64,000 bases of DNA from Pandoraea terrigena (GTDB lineage: Bacteria > Pseudomonadota > Gammaproteobacteria > Burkholderiales > Burkholderiaceae). A program made the translations under genes and the position numbers. Below are positions 9,410 to 20,905 of the stretch, piece by piece. The notes under the pieces are model-generated. The model did not search any database, was not told where the DNA came from, and saw only the letters and a program-made list of their open reading frames with translations. The stretch covers positions 62,001-126,000 of the forward strand of contig NZ_CABPRU010000001.1 in the NCBI RefSeq assembly GCF_902459705.1, read 5' to 3'. How positions within the stretch are numbered: the first letter of the stretch is position 1; the number at the start of each line of letters is the position of its first letter.

Positions 9410-9770
9410 CTCGCTTTGCCAACGCTTTGGCGGTAAAATCCCCCATCATTTTTTTTCCCAGCAGAGCACCGGTGACGCCGCCATGTGGACAGCGCGCCGG
9501 GTTTTGTCGTCTGCGCGCGCCGAAACCGGCCGAACGCGCGAGGCAAAGCCCGAACGCAGCGCCATGGTTCGTGCGTTCCCGGGCGCCTGCAATGCGCCGC
9601 CGATCTGACTCGATCCCGGCCGGTTGTCCCCGTCCGAGCGCTGCTCGGGAACGGTCGCACTGGCTTGGTTTATGCCGTTCTGCCCCCATCTTTGAGGTAT
9701 CCGATAGTGGGCGGCAAGAGCGACGGCTAAACGTGTCGGACGAGCCCCGCGCCACTTGGATACACCCTGC

Positions 9771-11306
9771 ATGAACGACTTCTGGCAACACTGCGCGACA
9801 CGTCTCGAACAAGAGCTGACGCCCCAGCAATTCCGCACCTGGATCAAACCGCTGGCGCCGCTCGACTTCGACGAACAGGCGCGCACGCTCAAGATCGGCG
9901 CGCCCAATCGGTTCAAGCTGGATTGGGTGAAGAGCCAGTTCTCCGGGCGAATCCAGAGCATGGCGGCGGACTTCTGGAATGCGCCGATCGAAGTGACGTT
10001 CGTGCTCGATCCCAAGGCCGGCATGCGTGTGCCCTCGTCCACCCCGGCCCCAACGCCTGCGCCGAGCGTGGCGCCTGCTCAGGCGCCCGCCGCTGGTGGC
10101 GCGCGCGCGAATGCGGCCGTCGCTGCGACACAGGCTGCCACCAACGGCGCCCATGGTGCCGACGCCATGTCGCTCGATGGCGAACGGCCCAATCTGGAAG
10201 CCAGCGAAGCGGACGCGGTGCGCCGCAATTGGCGGGTGACGCCGCAAGAGCCGGTGCAACTGGGAGAAGTCGAGTCGATCTACGAGCGCTCGAAGCTCAA
10301 TCCCGTGCTGACCTTCGACAATTTCGTCACGGGTAAGTCGAACCAGCTCGCGCGCGCTGCGGCGATCCAGGTCGCGAACAATCCTGGCACGTCGTACAAC
10401 CCGTTGTTTCTCTACGGCGGCGTCGGCCTGGGCAAAACGCACTTGATTCACGCCATCGGGAACCAGTTGCTGGCCGAGAAGCAGAATCCGCGCATCCGCT
10501 ACATCCACGCCGAGCAATATGTGTCCGACGTAGTCAAGGCTTACCAGCGCAAGGCGTTCGATGAGTTCAAGCGCTATTACCACTCGCTCGACCTGCTGCT
10601 GATCGACGATATTCAATTCTTCTCGGGCAAGAGCCGTACGCAGGAAGAATTCTTCTACGCGTTCGAGGCGCTCATCGCGAACCGTGCGCAGGTGATCATC
10701 ACGAGCGACACGTATCCGAAGGAGATCACTGGCATTGACGATCGGTTGATTTCGCGCTTCGATTCCGGCTTGACGGTGGCCATCGAGCCGCCCGAGCTGG
10801 AAATGCGCGTGGCCATTTTGATCAAGAAGGCGCAGGTCGAGGGCGTGGGGTTGTCGGAGGACGTGGCGTTCTTCGTCGGCAAGCATCTGCGCTCGAACGT
10901 GCGTGAGCTGGAAGGCGCGCTGCGCAAAATCCTCGCCTACTCGAAGTTCCATGGTCGCGAGATCACCATCGAACTGACGAAAGAAGCGCTGAAAGATCTG
11001 CTGACGGTTCAGAATCGTCAGATTTCTGTCGAAAACATTCAAAAGACCGTGGCCGATTTCTACAATATCAAGGTTGCGGACATGTATTCGAAGAAGCGGC
11101 CGGCCAATATTGCGCGGCCGCGGCAGATCGCCATGTATCTGGCGAAGGAGCTGACGCAGAAAAGTCTGCCGGAAATCGGCGAACTGTTCGGCGGACGCGA
11201 CCATACGACGGTGCTGCACGCGGTACGCAAGATTGCGGAAGAGCGCAGCAAGGATGCACAGCTCAACCATGAGTTGCATGTGCTGGAGCAGACGCTCAAG
11301 GGGTGA
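9771..11306 (+). CDS. dnaA: Chromosomal replication initiator protein DnaA
   Basis: 511 residues from ATG 9771; an in-frame TTG at 9756 is rejected because the family starts MNDFWQHC. Binds DnaA boxes and opens oriC. Domain I ([20 protein letters not shown]) is followed by an Ala/Pro-rich domain II linker of about 90 residues. The AAA+ domain III has Walker [11 protein letters not shown] and Walker [10 protein letters not shown], and domain IV is the DNA-binding part ending in [14 protein letters not shown]. First gene of dnaA-dnaN-gyrB. Confidence 0.98.
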   Translation: MNDFWQHCATRLEQELTPQQFRTWIKPLAPLDFDEQARTLKIGAPNRFKLDWVKSQFSGRIQSMAADFWNAPIEVTFVLDPKAGMRVPSSTPAPTPAPSVAPAQAPAAGGARANAAVAATQAATNGAHGADAMSLDGERPNLEASEADAVRRNWRVTPQEPVQLGEVESIYERSKLNPVLTFDNFVTGKSNQLARAAAIQVANNPGTSYNPLFLYGGVGLGKTHLIHAIGNQLLAEKQNPRIRYIHAEQYVSDVVKAYQRKAFDEFKRYYHSLDLLLIDDIQFFSGKSRTQEEFFYAFEALIANRAQVIITSDTYPKEITGIDDRLISRFDSGLTVAIEPPELEMRVAILIKKAQVEGVGLSEDVAFFVGKHLRSNVRELEGALRKILAYSKFHGREITIELTKEALKDLLTVQNRQISVENIQKTVADFYNIKVADMYSKKRPANIARPRQIAMYLAKELTQKSLPEIGELFGGRDHTTVLHAVRKIAEERSKDAQLNHELHVLEQTLKG

Positions 11307-11351
11307 AGCCGGGCGGATGTGCGGGGCGGCGGGCGGGGTAGCCGGCGTCCC

Positions 11352-11360
11352 TGTGGATAA
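11352..11360 (-). promoter_or_regulatory. DnaA box between dnaA and dnaN
   Basis: TGTGGATAA, exact complement of TTATCCACA, in the 240-bp dnaA-dnaN gap. It could serve autoregulation of dnaN or be part of a split origin. Confidence 0.7.
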
Positions 11361-11546
11361 GCGGTGGGCGGTTTGGGGGGAACTGGCGTTTTCGGGCACA
11401 ATAGCGGGTCGGCGCACAAAGCGTCCCCTGATCGTCCACAGCGTTTTCCGCCCTGTTATCCCTTACGCAAGCACTTGATCGATAAGGGAATCGTCGGGTT
11501 TTCAGCAGAAACTGGCACCCGTTAACAGTTACTACGAAGGATAAAT

Positions 11547-12653
11547 ATGCAATTGGTCAAAACTCAACGAGACAATCTGCTGCGGCCGCTGCAAATTGTG
11601 AGCGGCATCGTCGAGCGTCGCCATACGTTGCCGATCCTGGCCAATTTGCTCATTCGCAAGCACGGACAGGACATTTCCTTCCTGTCGACCGACCTTGAGT
11701 TGCAGATCACGACTACCGCCGACTGCGGTGCCGGCGCCGAGGATGTGGCGACGACCGTGGCGGCACGCAAGCTGCTCGACATTTTGCGCAACATGCCCGA
11801 CGCTGAAGTGGCGCTGTCGCTGTCGGACAAGCGTCTGACGGTGCAGGCGGGCAAGAGCCGTTTCCAGTTGCAGACGCTGGCGGCGGAAGATTTCCCGACG
11901 GTGGCTGAGGCCAAGGACTACGCCGCGAGCTTTTCGCTGCCGCAGCGTGCGTTCCGCCAATTGTTGGGCATGGTGCACTTTGCGATGGCGCAGCAGGACA
12001 TCCGTTACTACCTGAACGGCATGCTGCTCGTGGTCGAGGGTGAGAAGATCGAAGCGGTCGCGACGGACGGTCACCGTCTGGCGTACTGCAACACGACGAT
12101 TGCGGGCGAAACGTTTGCGCGTCAGGAAGTGATCATTCCGCGCAAGACGATTCTCGAGTTGCAGCGTCTGCTCGAGGACATCGACGATCCGGTGAAGATC
12201 GACGTGGCGCCGAGCCAGGTCAAGTTCTGTTTTGCGAACGTCGAGCTGGTCTCGAAGTTGGTCGAGGGCAAGTTCCCCGATTTCAATCGGGTGATTCCGA
12301 AGGGGTATAACAAGAGCTTCGTCATCAGCCGTGAAGCGCTGCATCGTTCGTTGCAGCGTGCGGCGATCGTGACATCGGACAAGTTCAAGGGTGTGCGCTT
12401 CCTGGTGAGCGAAAACCTGTTGAAGATCAGCGCGAACAATACGGAAAACGAAGAAGCGCAGGAAGAAATCGAGATCGATTTCACGGGCGAGTCGGTGGAT
12501 ATCGGTTTTAACGTGACGTACCTGCTCGATGTGTTGTCGAACCTCAAGGTCGAACAGGTGAAGGTAAGTCTGGGCGATGCCAATTCGAGCGCGCTGATCA
12601 CGTTGCCGGACAACGACGAATTCAAGTATGTCGTGATGCCGATGCGCATTTGA
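11547..12653 (+). CDS. dnaN: DNA polymerase III beta subunit (sliding clamp)
   Basis: 368 residues, the family's usual length. Forms the dimeric ring that tethers DNA polymerase III. Begins MQLVKTQRDNLLRPLQIVSG, has IRYYLNGMLLVVEG and VATDGHRLAY in the first repeat region, and ends KYVVMPMRI, the canonical clamp C-terminus. A GAAGGA ribosome binding site precedes the ATG. Followed by a terminator. Confidence 0.98.
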   Translation: MQLVKTQRDNLLRPLQIVSGIVERRHTLPILANLLIRKHGQDISFLSTDLELQITTTADCGAGAEDVATTVAARKLLDILRNMPDAEVALSLSDKRLTVQAGKSRFQLQTLAAEDFPTVAEAKDYAASFSLPQRAFRQLLGMVHFAMAQQDIRYYLNGMLLVVEGEKIEAVATDGHRLAYCNTTIAGETFARQEVIIPRKTILELQRLLEDIDDPVKIDVAPSQVKFCFANVELVSKLVEGKFPDFNRVIPKGYNKSFVISREALHRSLQRAAIVTSDKFKGVRFLVSENLLKISANNTENEEAQEEIEIDFTGESVDIGFNVTYLLDVLSNLKVEQVKVSLGDANSSALITLPDNDEFKYVVMPMRI

Positions 12654-12687
12654 GCGGATATTCCGCCGTACGCGCCGTCACATGCGC

Positions 12688-12717
12688 GAAGGGGCCGAGC
12701 GCCCCTTTGGCGTTTCT
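12688..12717 (+). terminator. Rho-independent terminator after dnaN
   Basis: Arms aaggggc (12689-12695) and gcccctt (12701-12707), followed by a T-rich stretch, 35 bp after the dnaN stop. It suggests gyrB has its own promoter in the remaining ~120 bp. Confidence 0.65.
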
Positions 12718-12810
12718 AGAGAATTATCCTTTTGCGGGATAAGCCGCCTTCGCGGCGCCAACGGCGCACGGAGTGGGCAGGTCATGAAGCAGTAATTCGT
12801 CAGTTAATGA

Positions 12811-15309
<2,499 letters not shown>

Positions 15310-15333
15310 TGGTGTTGTCGGTCGTAGGGTGAC

Positions 15334-15550
15334 AGAGTATGTGCGACTGGCGCCACAGTTTTGCGACTGGACGACTAAGTTAATGCGACTGACCTACCGT
15401 CGCGCCGAAGTAGTAGCGTTGTAGCGGGATGGAAACGAGGAAAGGCCTTGATATTCAAGGCCTTTTTCTTTTTCGGCGACTATCTCATGGAAGATGTTGG
15501 GGGGGCACGAATTCACCGACGTGTATGTCCAGCATTACCGAGGACCGCTC
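15334..15550 (+). repeat. Dispersed repeat, copy A (downstream of gyrB)
   Basis: About 217 bp that align end to end, by eye roughly 75-80% identical, with 38258-38475 in the same orientation. Shared landmarks are ggcgccacagttttgc, atgcgactgacctac, gtagcg..tggaaacgag, gatattcaaggccttttt and the end accgagg-ccgctc. The internal gcgactgg/gcgactga repeats are reminiscent of the multiple terminal repeats of IS21-type elements, but no transposase gene is present. Confidence 0.7.
15441..15470 (+). terminator. Strong rho-independent terminator inside repeat A
   Basis: Perfect 11-bp arms aaaggccttga (15441-15451) and tcaaggccttt (15455-15465) followed by a T tract. It probably terminates gyrB transcription. 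The homologous site in copy B (near 38365-38394) has a mutated left arm. Confidence 0.85.
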
Positions 15551-16023
15551 TCGGCCAACAAGGGACGTCGAGCCTCGCTCGTATGCGTGGGGCTGCATGT
15601 TCGCAATGTCCGAATGCTCGAACTTCATTGCCTTCAGTTGGATGGAAAAGAAATTCCAAAGGCTGACGGCAGTTATAGACGTGAGACATTCGAGATACCT
15701 AGTTCTGCCGCGATACATCTACCACCCCCGCATCGAATGGCCCTCGATTCTAGATACGATGGACGAACAAGAAGGGTGTGCGTTCAATGGCTCTAAGGAC
15801 TGGAAAAATTTTTGACAACTCCCCCAGCTTTATCGGCGGTTTGAACTCGCCTCCGTGAGGCTGCGGAATCAATGCGCGAATTGATCCTCATGACTGTCCG
15901 CTAACGAGAAAGTGGAAGGTCCCATCTGGGTCGTCATCGTTCGTCGGTGAGCGCAGAAGCCAGCACCGTTCTCGGCCATGTAATACTAATAATCGACAAA
16001 TAGGACGCCAAACAGGGGGGGGT
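15551..16023. other. Gene-poor, lower-GC stretch after gyrB
   Basis: Several open frames of 70-128 codons overlap here on both strands, but none has a ribosome binding site, a domain or a partner frame I recognise. The start of the stretch belongs to repeat A. Most likely decayed DNA. The last bases hold a G-rich ribosome binding site for the next gene. Confidence 0.5.
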
Positions 16024-16881
16024 ATGGGATTGCGGTTACCAGAGTACGTAAATTCGATCTCGCTGAACACGGATGATCGACCTGTCGCATTCATGCCATT
16101 CGGCTTCATTGCATTTGCGGAAGAGCAACTTGGTAACGGCGATCAGTTTGGCCTCTATTGGCCCATAGGCCAGGAAGGACAGCCACCAATCGTGGCAGAA
16201 ACTTTCCATGATGAGGGCGCGGTGATGCCAGCGTTCTCAAGCCTCGAAGTATTTCTGTCCCAGGTTGACGAACAGCGCGAAAGCGGTCACCCCGAATTCC
16301 CCTCATACGAAGCCGATTGTTTGTCGCCACTCGCGTGCTACGAAGAGGCACGACGTATGTTGCGCAACCGCAACTTCGACGCGGCGGTCCCATTGCTTGA
16401 AGCAGCTGTTGCGAAGCTTCCTGAGTACACAAGCGCTCTTGCGCTACTTGCCGCCCAGTACCTGCGTCAGAAAAGAAAGGACGAAGCCTGTCGAATGGCG
16501 GCTCGGACAATTATTTCGCCCCCAAGTTTTGGTTCTGGTGAGCAAGTACAGCGCATTTGCAGTTGGCTCTCGAATTTGGACGAAGGACCTGCTGACCTTG
16601 TACAAGATCCCATCTGGCAAAGCCGAGCTTCTCTGGCCTCGATCCCGAGCGGAGGAACGAAGGAAAGCGCGGCGTATCCGATACTTGCTGAAGCCATCGA
16701 TATTTACGCTGCGCGCGGTCACATCGTCACGGCGTTAACGCTCATGCAAACGTACAGCGAACATATGAACTATGAAACCATATCGTTTCAGCAGCGCTAC
16801 CGGTTCGACTTCCATACACACTGGCAGCGGCAGAGAGAGATGTCCACGAGACTCCCGGACGGTCCTCGCTTTTTGACATAG
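16024..16881 (+). CDS. SMI1/KNR4 (SUKH)-like protein with TPR-type helical region
   Basis: 285 residues. The N-terminal ~90 (VNSISLNTDDRPVAFMPFGF; FGLYWPIGQEGQPPIV; SSLEVFLSQVDE) resemble the SUKH/SMI1-KNR4 fold, a family of polymorphic-toxin immunity proteins. Residues about 105-165 look like two TPR helix pairs (ACYEEARRMLRNRNFDAAVP, then LPEYTSALALLAAQYLRQ). A G-rich SD precedes ATG 16024. Codon use is less GC-biased than in neighbours, suggesting transfer. No toxin gene is nearby, so an immunity role is only a guess from the fold. Confidence 0.6.
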   Translation: MGLRLPEYVNSISLNTDDRPVAFMPFGFIAFAEEQLGNGDQFGLYWPIGQEGQPPIVAETFHDEGAVMPAFSSLEVFLSQVDEQRESGHPEFPSYEADCLSPLACYEEARRMLRNRNFDAAVPLLEAAVAKLPEYTSALALLAAQYLRQKRKDEACRMAARTIISPPSFGSGEQVQRICSWLSNLDEGPADLVQDPIWQSRASLASIPSGGTKESAAYPILAEAIDIYAARGHIVTALTLMQTYSEHMNYETISFQQRYRFDFHTHWQRQREMSTRLPDGPRFLT

Positions 16882-16980
16882 CTTCAATGGCCTAGATACC
16901 CACGACCGGTCGCAATCGGCCAGAAGCGGTCGTTTGCAGTCGGAATTCAAGAGGCGGCCGTTCCTATCCGAGAGGCCCCT

Positions 16981-17289
16981 GTGGCCAAACCAGCGCGGAG
17001 GAAAAATATGGGGATACCCAGTTGGCTGAACGACGCATGTGAGAATACAAACCTTGAATTGGCAAGGATGTTCGCAATCGCGCTGCTCACCGATGAGCCT
17101 TACTCTAGAGAAACGCTCTCACGCTGTTATTACTCAATCCAAACAGGGGATGAAGCGCCGAACGTTTCCGAACTCTGGATCGACCACTTCTGGACGGCGA
17201 TATCAGATATCCATCCTCAGGAATGGAGAAGGGCAACCGGGGCCAGTAAATCCTTCACCCACTTCGTGCATACGAAATGGGGCAAGTGA
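16981..17289 (+). CDS. Hypothetical small protein
   Basis: 102 residues from GTG 16981, or 93 from ATG 17008 (MGIPSWLNDACENTNLELAR). Not recognised. Predicted mostly helical, with SELWIDHFWTAISDIHPQEW and a basic C-terminus HFVHTKWGK. Like its neighbour it is poorer in GC than the flanking chromosome. It may be an immunity-type or accessory cargo gene; nothing in the sequence proves function. Confidence 0.45.
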   Translation: MAKPARRKNMGIPSWLNDACENTNLELARMFAIALLTDEPYSRETLSRCYYSIQTGDEAPNVSELWIDHFWTAISDIHPQEWRRATGASKSFTHFVHTKWGK

Positions 17290-17410
17290 CGCGTGCAAGG
17301 ATCACTGAGTACTTTCACGTAACGGGAAGTCCGCTTCGGGTCGACTACGGCCGATCGCGATCGTCGCAAAGCGGCCAGTTTCGGTCGTTCGATGCGGCTG
17401 TCGCACGGTC
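17290..17410. repeat. Intergenic repeat with CGGCCAG-GGTCG units
   Basis: The stretch around 17338-17400 (cggccgatcgcg..., cggccagtttcggtcg) resembles 16904-16942 (cggccagaagcggtcg). These short, imperfect palindromic units flank the small hypothetical gene on both sides and look like the dispersed intergenic repeats found around accessory genes in this bacterial group. Confidence 0.4.
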
Positions 17411-17674
17411 GCGCTGATCGAGAATTGGGGCGCGGCGGCAAAGGCGGGGAGTCAGTCCGACGCGTGGTCGCAATTCGTCACTGACGTCAGCGGACGGTTC
17501 TTCAAAGGGAGCCGGAAGCAACGAGTGATGGATGCCCTTGTACTCAGCCTCGACATCCTGCCGATGAATCGCCGGGCAGACGCACTGACTGACCGTCGGA
17601 ATTGCAACGTGTGGCGCGCTATCAGTGCAAAAGTAAAATCTTCACTCAGCAATGAAGGCGCAATTCATCCCTAA
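17411..17674 (+). pseudogene. Probable 3' fragment of a lost gene
   Basis: An open frame without a good start runs from about 17411 to TAA 17672-17674. It reads ...VALIENWGAAAKAGSQSD, AWSQFVTDVSGRFFKGSRKQ, RVMDALVLSLDILPMNRRAD. The composition is protein-like and amphipathic. An internal ATG at 17528 would give only 48 residues. Best read as the tail of a truncated gene within the decayed region; family unknown. Confidence 0.35.
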
Positions 17675-17697
17675 CGCAAGCCGAGTGCAAGCGCGTC

Positions 17698-17722
17698 GGA
17701 GGCCTCACGGTACGAGGCCTCC
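17698..17722 (-). terminator. Hairpin after the first semialdehyde dehydrogenase gene
   Basis: Perfect 9-bp arms ggaggcctc (17698-17706) and gaggcctcc (17714-17722), 9 bp past the minus-strand stop at 17731. No T tract follows, so it may terminate weakly or protect the mRNA end. Confidence 0.45.
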
Positions 17723-17730
17723 TTCGATCA

Positions 17731-19203
17731 TCAATCCAGCTCGCCCTGGCAGACGTACTTGATCGACAGATAGTCGTCGAGCCCATACTTCGAGCCCTCA
17801 CGTCCATAGCCGGAGGACTTCACGCCACCGAACGGCGCGGCTTCGCTCGAGACAGCGCCTTCGTTCATACCGATGACACCGGCTTCGAGACGCCGTGCCA
17901 CTCGCTCGGCACGGCGCATGTTCTGCGTGTAGAAGTACGCGGCCAACCCGAACGGCGTGTCGTTGGCGCGTTGAATCACTTCATCCTCGGTGTCGAAACG
18001 GAACAGCGAGACCACCGGCCCAAAGGTTTCCTCACGGCTGACGAGCATCTCGTCGTTCACATCGGCCAGCACGGTCGGTGCGAAGTAGTGCGGCCCGAGC
18101 GACGGCAGCGTCGTGCCACCGGTCAGCGTGCGGGCGCCATGCGAGAGCGCATCTTCGACGTGACGACTGATCTTCTCCACTGCCCGACGATTGATCATCG
18201 GGCCGATCTGCGCCTGTGCATCGCTGGCCGGTGCCACATGCAGCGCACTCACGCGCTGCGACAGCAACTCAGCGAACCGGTCGTAGACACCCGCTTGCAC
18301 ATACACCCGATTCGGGCACACGCACGTTTGTCCGCCATTGCGGAACTTCGACGCCATCAAGCCGGTGACCGCCGCACCGAGATCGGCATCGTCGAACACG
18401 ATGAACGGCGCATTCCCGCCAAGTTCGAGCGACAGCTTCTTGAGCGTGCCCGCCGATTCGCGCGCGAGATGCACCCCAACCGCAGTCGATCCGGTGAACG
18501 TCACCTTGCGCACGCGTTCGTCGGCGAGCCAATCCGCCACGGCGTCAATGCCTCGCGTGCGCGACGCCGTGATCATGTTCAGCACGCCCGGCGGCACTCC
18601 GGCTTCGAGCGCCAGCGCCGCGAGGGCGAGCGCCGTGAGTGGCGTGTCTTCGGCGGGCTTTGCAACCACGGTGCAGCCCACGGCCAGCGCCGGGGCAATC
18701 TTGCGGGCAATCATCGCGAGCGGGAAATTCCACGGCGTGATGGCGGCGACGACGCCAATGGGCTCCTTCACCGCCGACATGCGCTTGCCGGGCTGTTGTT
18801 GCGGAATCAGGTCGCCATAGACACGCGTCGCTTCCCCCGCGAACCAGTCGACGTACGACGCCCCATACGCCACTTCCCCACGCCCCTCCGCCAGCGGCTT
18901 GCCTTGTTCGAGCGAGATGATCCGAGCCAGATCGTCGGCGTTCGCAAGAATGAGTGCGTGCCAGCGCTTGAGCACTTCGGCGCGTTCGCGCGGCAGCTTG
19001 TCACGCCACGTGGGCAACGCGCGGCAGGCGGCGTCAGTGGCGGCGCGGGCATCGGTGGCCGTACTGTCGGCAACGTCTGCCAGCAACGCATCGCTGGCGG
19101 GCTCGTGCACGGCGTAGCGACCGGCATCGCGGGCGTCGATCCATTCGCCGTTGATCAGGTTCTGACGGCGCATCAAATCGGGGCGTGACAGGGAAAGCGA
19201 CAT
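17731..19203 (-). CDS. NAD(P)-dependent succinate-semialdehyde dehydrogenase-like
   Basis: 490 residues from ATG 19203 (MSLSLSRPDLMRRQ); upstream codons are Arg-rich non-coding. ALDH superfamily: AITPWNFPLAM, a nucleotide-binding FTGSTAVG, the general base in LELGGNAPFIVFDDAD, and the catalytic Cys in NGGQTCVCPNR. The GabD-type length and TPFGLAAYFYT...MNEGAVSSEAAPFGG suggest oxidation of succinate (or similar omega-) semialdehyde to the acid. Last gene of a minus-strand run with two aminotransferases, which would produce its semialdehyde substrate. Confidence 0.88.
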   Translation of the reverse strand: MSLSLSRPDLMRRQNLINGEWIDARDAGRYAVHEPASDALLADVADSTATDARAATDAACRALPTWRDKLPRERAEVLKRWHALILANADDLARIISLEQGKPLAEGRGEVAYGASYVDWFAGEATRVYGDLIPQQQPGKRMSAVKEPIGVVAAITPWNFPLAMIARKIAPALAVGCTVVAKPAEDTPLTALALAALALEAGVPPGVLNMITASRTRGIDAVADWLADERVRKVTFTGSTAVGVHLARESAGTLKKLSLELGGNAPFIVFDDADLGAAVTGLMASKFRNGGQTCVCPNRVYVQAGVYDRFAELLSQRVSALHVAPASDAQAQIGPMINRRAVEKISRHVEDALSHGARTLTGGTTLPSLGPHYFAPTVLADVNDEMLVSREETFGPVVSLFRFDTEDEVIQRANDTPFGLAAYFYTQNMRRAERVARRLEAGVIGMNEGAVSSEAAPFGGVKSSGYGREGSKYGLDDYLSIKYVCQGELD

Positions 19204-19280
19204 TCGAACGAATCTCCGGGAAAGCGGGGCAGAAGTTATCGGGCGGAGCCGTGGCGCATCAGCAGATCCATCAGCGGACG

Positions 19281-20660
19281 TCAACCGCGCAACGCGGCGC
19301 GCACATCGGCGGCGTCGAGTACTTCGTCGAGTGTCGTGCGCACGCGGGCGAAGAGTTCGGCGACGTCGTCCGCCGTGTAGCAAAGGGCGGGAGCAAAGCC
19401 GAGAATGTTGTCGCCGAACGCGCGGAAGATCACACCGTTCCGATACGCGGCAGCGCCGATCCGCTCGGGGAGCTTTAGCGACGCGTCGAAGCGCTGGCGT
19501 GTCGACTTGTCGGCCACGAGTTCGAGCGCACCGAGCAGACCGCGATGACGGGAGTCGCCGACCAGCGGGTGGTCGAGGAAGGCATCCAGACCGTCGGCGA
19601 ATGCCTTTGCCTGTGCCTGACCGTTCGCGAGCAAGCCGCCTTCGTCATAGAGCTTCAGGCAAGCCAGACCGATGGCCGCACTTACTGGATGAGCCGAGTA
19701 CGTCTGTCCATGACCGACGGGCGTGCCGCGCGCGGCATCGGCTATGGCCTGATAGATGGCGTCGGACATCAGCACGGCGCCCATCGGCGCATAACCGGCG
19801 GTCAGCCCCTTGGCCAGCGTCATCAGATCGGGCGAGACGTCTTCCGCTTCGCAGGCGAACATCGGCCCGGTGCGACCGAATCCGGTGATGACTTCGTCGG
19901 CGACGAACAGAACGTCGAGCTTTTTGCAGGCGTCTCGCATGGCGCGCAGCCAGCCCTTGGGCGGCACGATCACGCCCCCGGAGCCTTGCACAGGTTCGCA
20001 GAAAAACGCGGCGACATGCTCGGCCCCCAACTCGCCGACCTTGGCTTCGAGCGCGGCGACCGACGCGGCAATGATGGCCTGCGGATCGTTGGGCGTGGCG
20101 CTGCGATAGGGATAGGGCGATGCGATGTGATGCTGTGTCGGCAACGGCAGATCGAAGTTGTGGTGAAACGCAGGCAGGGCGGTGAGTCCTGCGCCAGTCG
20201 ACGACGAGCCATGATATCCACGCTCCAGCGCGATGAAATGCTTCTTCGACGGCTTGCCGATGGCATTGTAGTAATGGGTGATGAAGCGAACGGCGGCGTC
20301 GACGGCGTCCGACCCGCCAAGCGTGAAATACACGTGCTGCAACGACGGCGGCGCGAATTCCACGAGCTTCTGCGCCAGCGTGATGGCGGGTGCCGAAGCG
20401 AAGCCGAAATAGCCCGTGGCATAGGGCAGCCGGTTCAACTGCTCGGTGGCGGCCTTGACGATAGACGCCTGCCCGTAGCCGGTATTCACGCACCACAGCC
20501 CGGCAAAACCGTCGAGCAGCGCGTGTCCATTGGCATCGTGCAGCCAGGCCCCGTTGCCGCTGGTAAGCACCGTCGCCCCCCGCGCCTCATGCGCGCGGTA
20601 GTCGGCTACAGGATGGATCAGGAACTGGCGATCGGCCTCAATCAGCGATTCGATGGACAT
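19281..20660 (-). CDS. Class III (omega) aminotransferase
   Basis: 459 residues from ATG 20660 (MSIESLIEADRQFLIHPV). PLP fold-type I enzyme of the acetylornithine/omega-amino acid family. It has DGFAGLWCVNTGYG, GSDAVDAAVRF, ERGYHGSS, VADEVITGFGRTG with the PLP aspartate, and the Schiff-base lysine in LAKGLTAGYAPMG. Paralogue of the aminotransferase encoded upstream. Likely moves the terminal amino group of a diamine or omega-amino acid to pyruvate or 2-oxoglutarate. Substrate is not set by sequence; an ALDH on either side suggests semialdehyde removal. Confidence 0.88.
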   Translation of the reverse strand: MSIESLIEADRQFLIHPVADYRAHEARGATVLTSGNGAWLHDANGHALLDGFAGLWCVNTGYGQASIVKAATEQLNRLPYATGYFGFASAPAITLAQKLVEFAPPSLQHVYFTLGGSDAVDAAVRFITHYYNAIGKPSKKHFIALERGYHGSSSTGAGLTALPAFHHNFDLPLPTQHHIASPYPYRSATPNDPQAIIAASVAALEAKVGELGAEHVAAFFCEPVQGSGGVIVPPKGWLRAMRDACKKLDVLFVADEVITGFGRTGPMFACEAEDVSPDLMTLAKGLTAGYAPMGAVLMSDAIYQAIADAARGTPVGHGQTYSAHPVSAAIGLACLKLYDEGGLLANGQAQAKAFADGLDAFLDHPLVGDSRHRGLLGALELVADKSTRQRFDASLKLPERIGAAAYRNGVIFRAFGDNILGFAPALCYTADDVAELFARVRTTLDEVLDAADVRAALRG

Positions 20661-20905
20661 GCGCGGCACCTCGGGAGGATGGGAGTGGAGAAGTGGCCCC
20701 TGAGTCCCCCCAGAACAGGCCACCGTGTCATCCCATTAAAGCTGTGCCGAAAAGGGAGGTCATCCTACGAACCGATGGAGAGGGCGCGCGATGTGTCCTG
20801 CGATGTGCACGGTATTGCGACGTGCGGCGGAGCGTTCCGGTTGTCCGCGCAGCACGTCATCCATGATCCATGGCGGCAATCATCCACACGACCCGCCGAT
20901 TGTGC

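Larger units (their letters stand above)
8954..9770. other. Probable oriC region (rpmH-dnaA intergenic)
   Basis: 817 bp without a gene between divergent rpmH and dnaA, the standard origin position in Burkholderiaceae. It holds a perfect DnaA box (TGTGGATAA, 9401-9409), an AT-richer patch at about 9070-9140 that could unwind, a T8 tract near 9445 and the rpmH promoter. A second perfect DnaA box is found on the far side of dnaA (11352-11360). I count few consensus boxes; additional ones must be degenerate. Confidence 0.65.

Noticed and set aside
9756-9770. TTG start for dnaA five codons upstream
   Set aside because: ATG 9771 gives the conserved MNDFWQHC N-terminus of DnaA in this bacterial group.
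9138-11417. 759-codon open frame antisense to dnaA
   Set aside because: Mirrors dnaA codon bias in a GC-rich genome; Arg/His/Leu-rich, no domain and no ribosome binding site.
15429-15815. 128-codon open frame starting in the gyrB terminator hairpin
   Set aside because: Its start overlaps the terminator and repeat A, there is no ribosome binding site, and overlapping frames on both strands are equally open.
16895-17420. CRISPR-like array around the small unknown gene
   Set aside because: The repeats are few, imperfect and irregularly spaced, and no cas gene is present.
18899-19188. Possible plus-strand gene opposite the first dehydrogenase
   Set aside because: Lies wholly within ALDH coding sequence and has no domain features.
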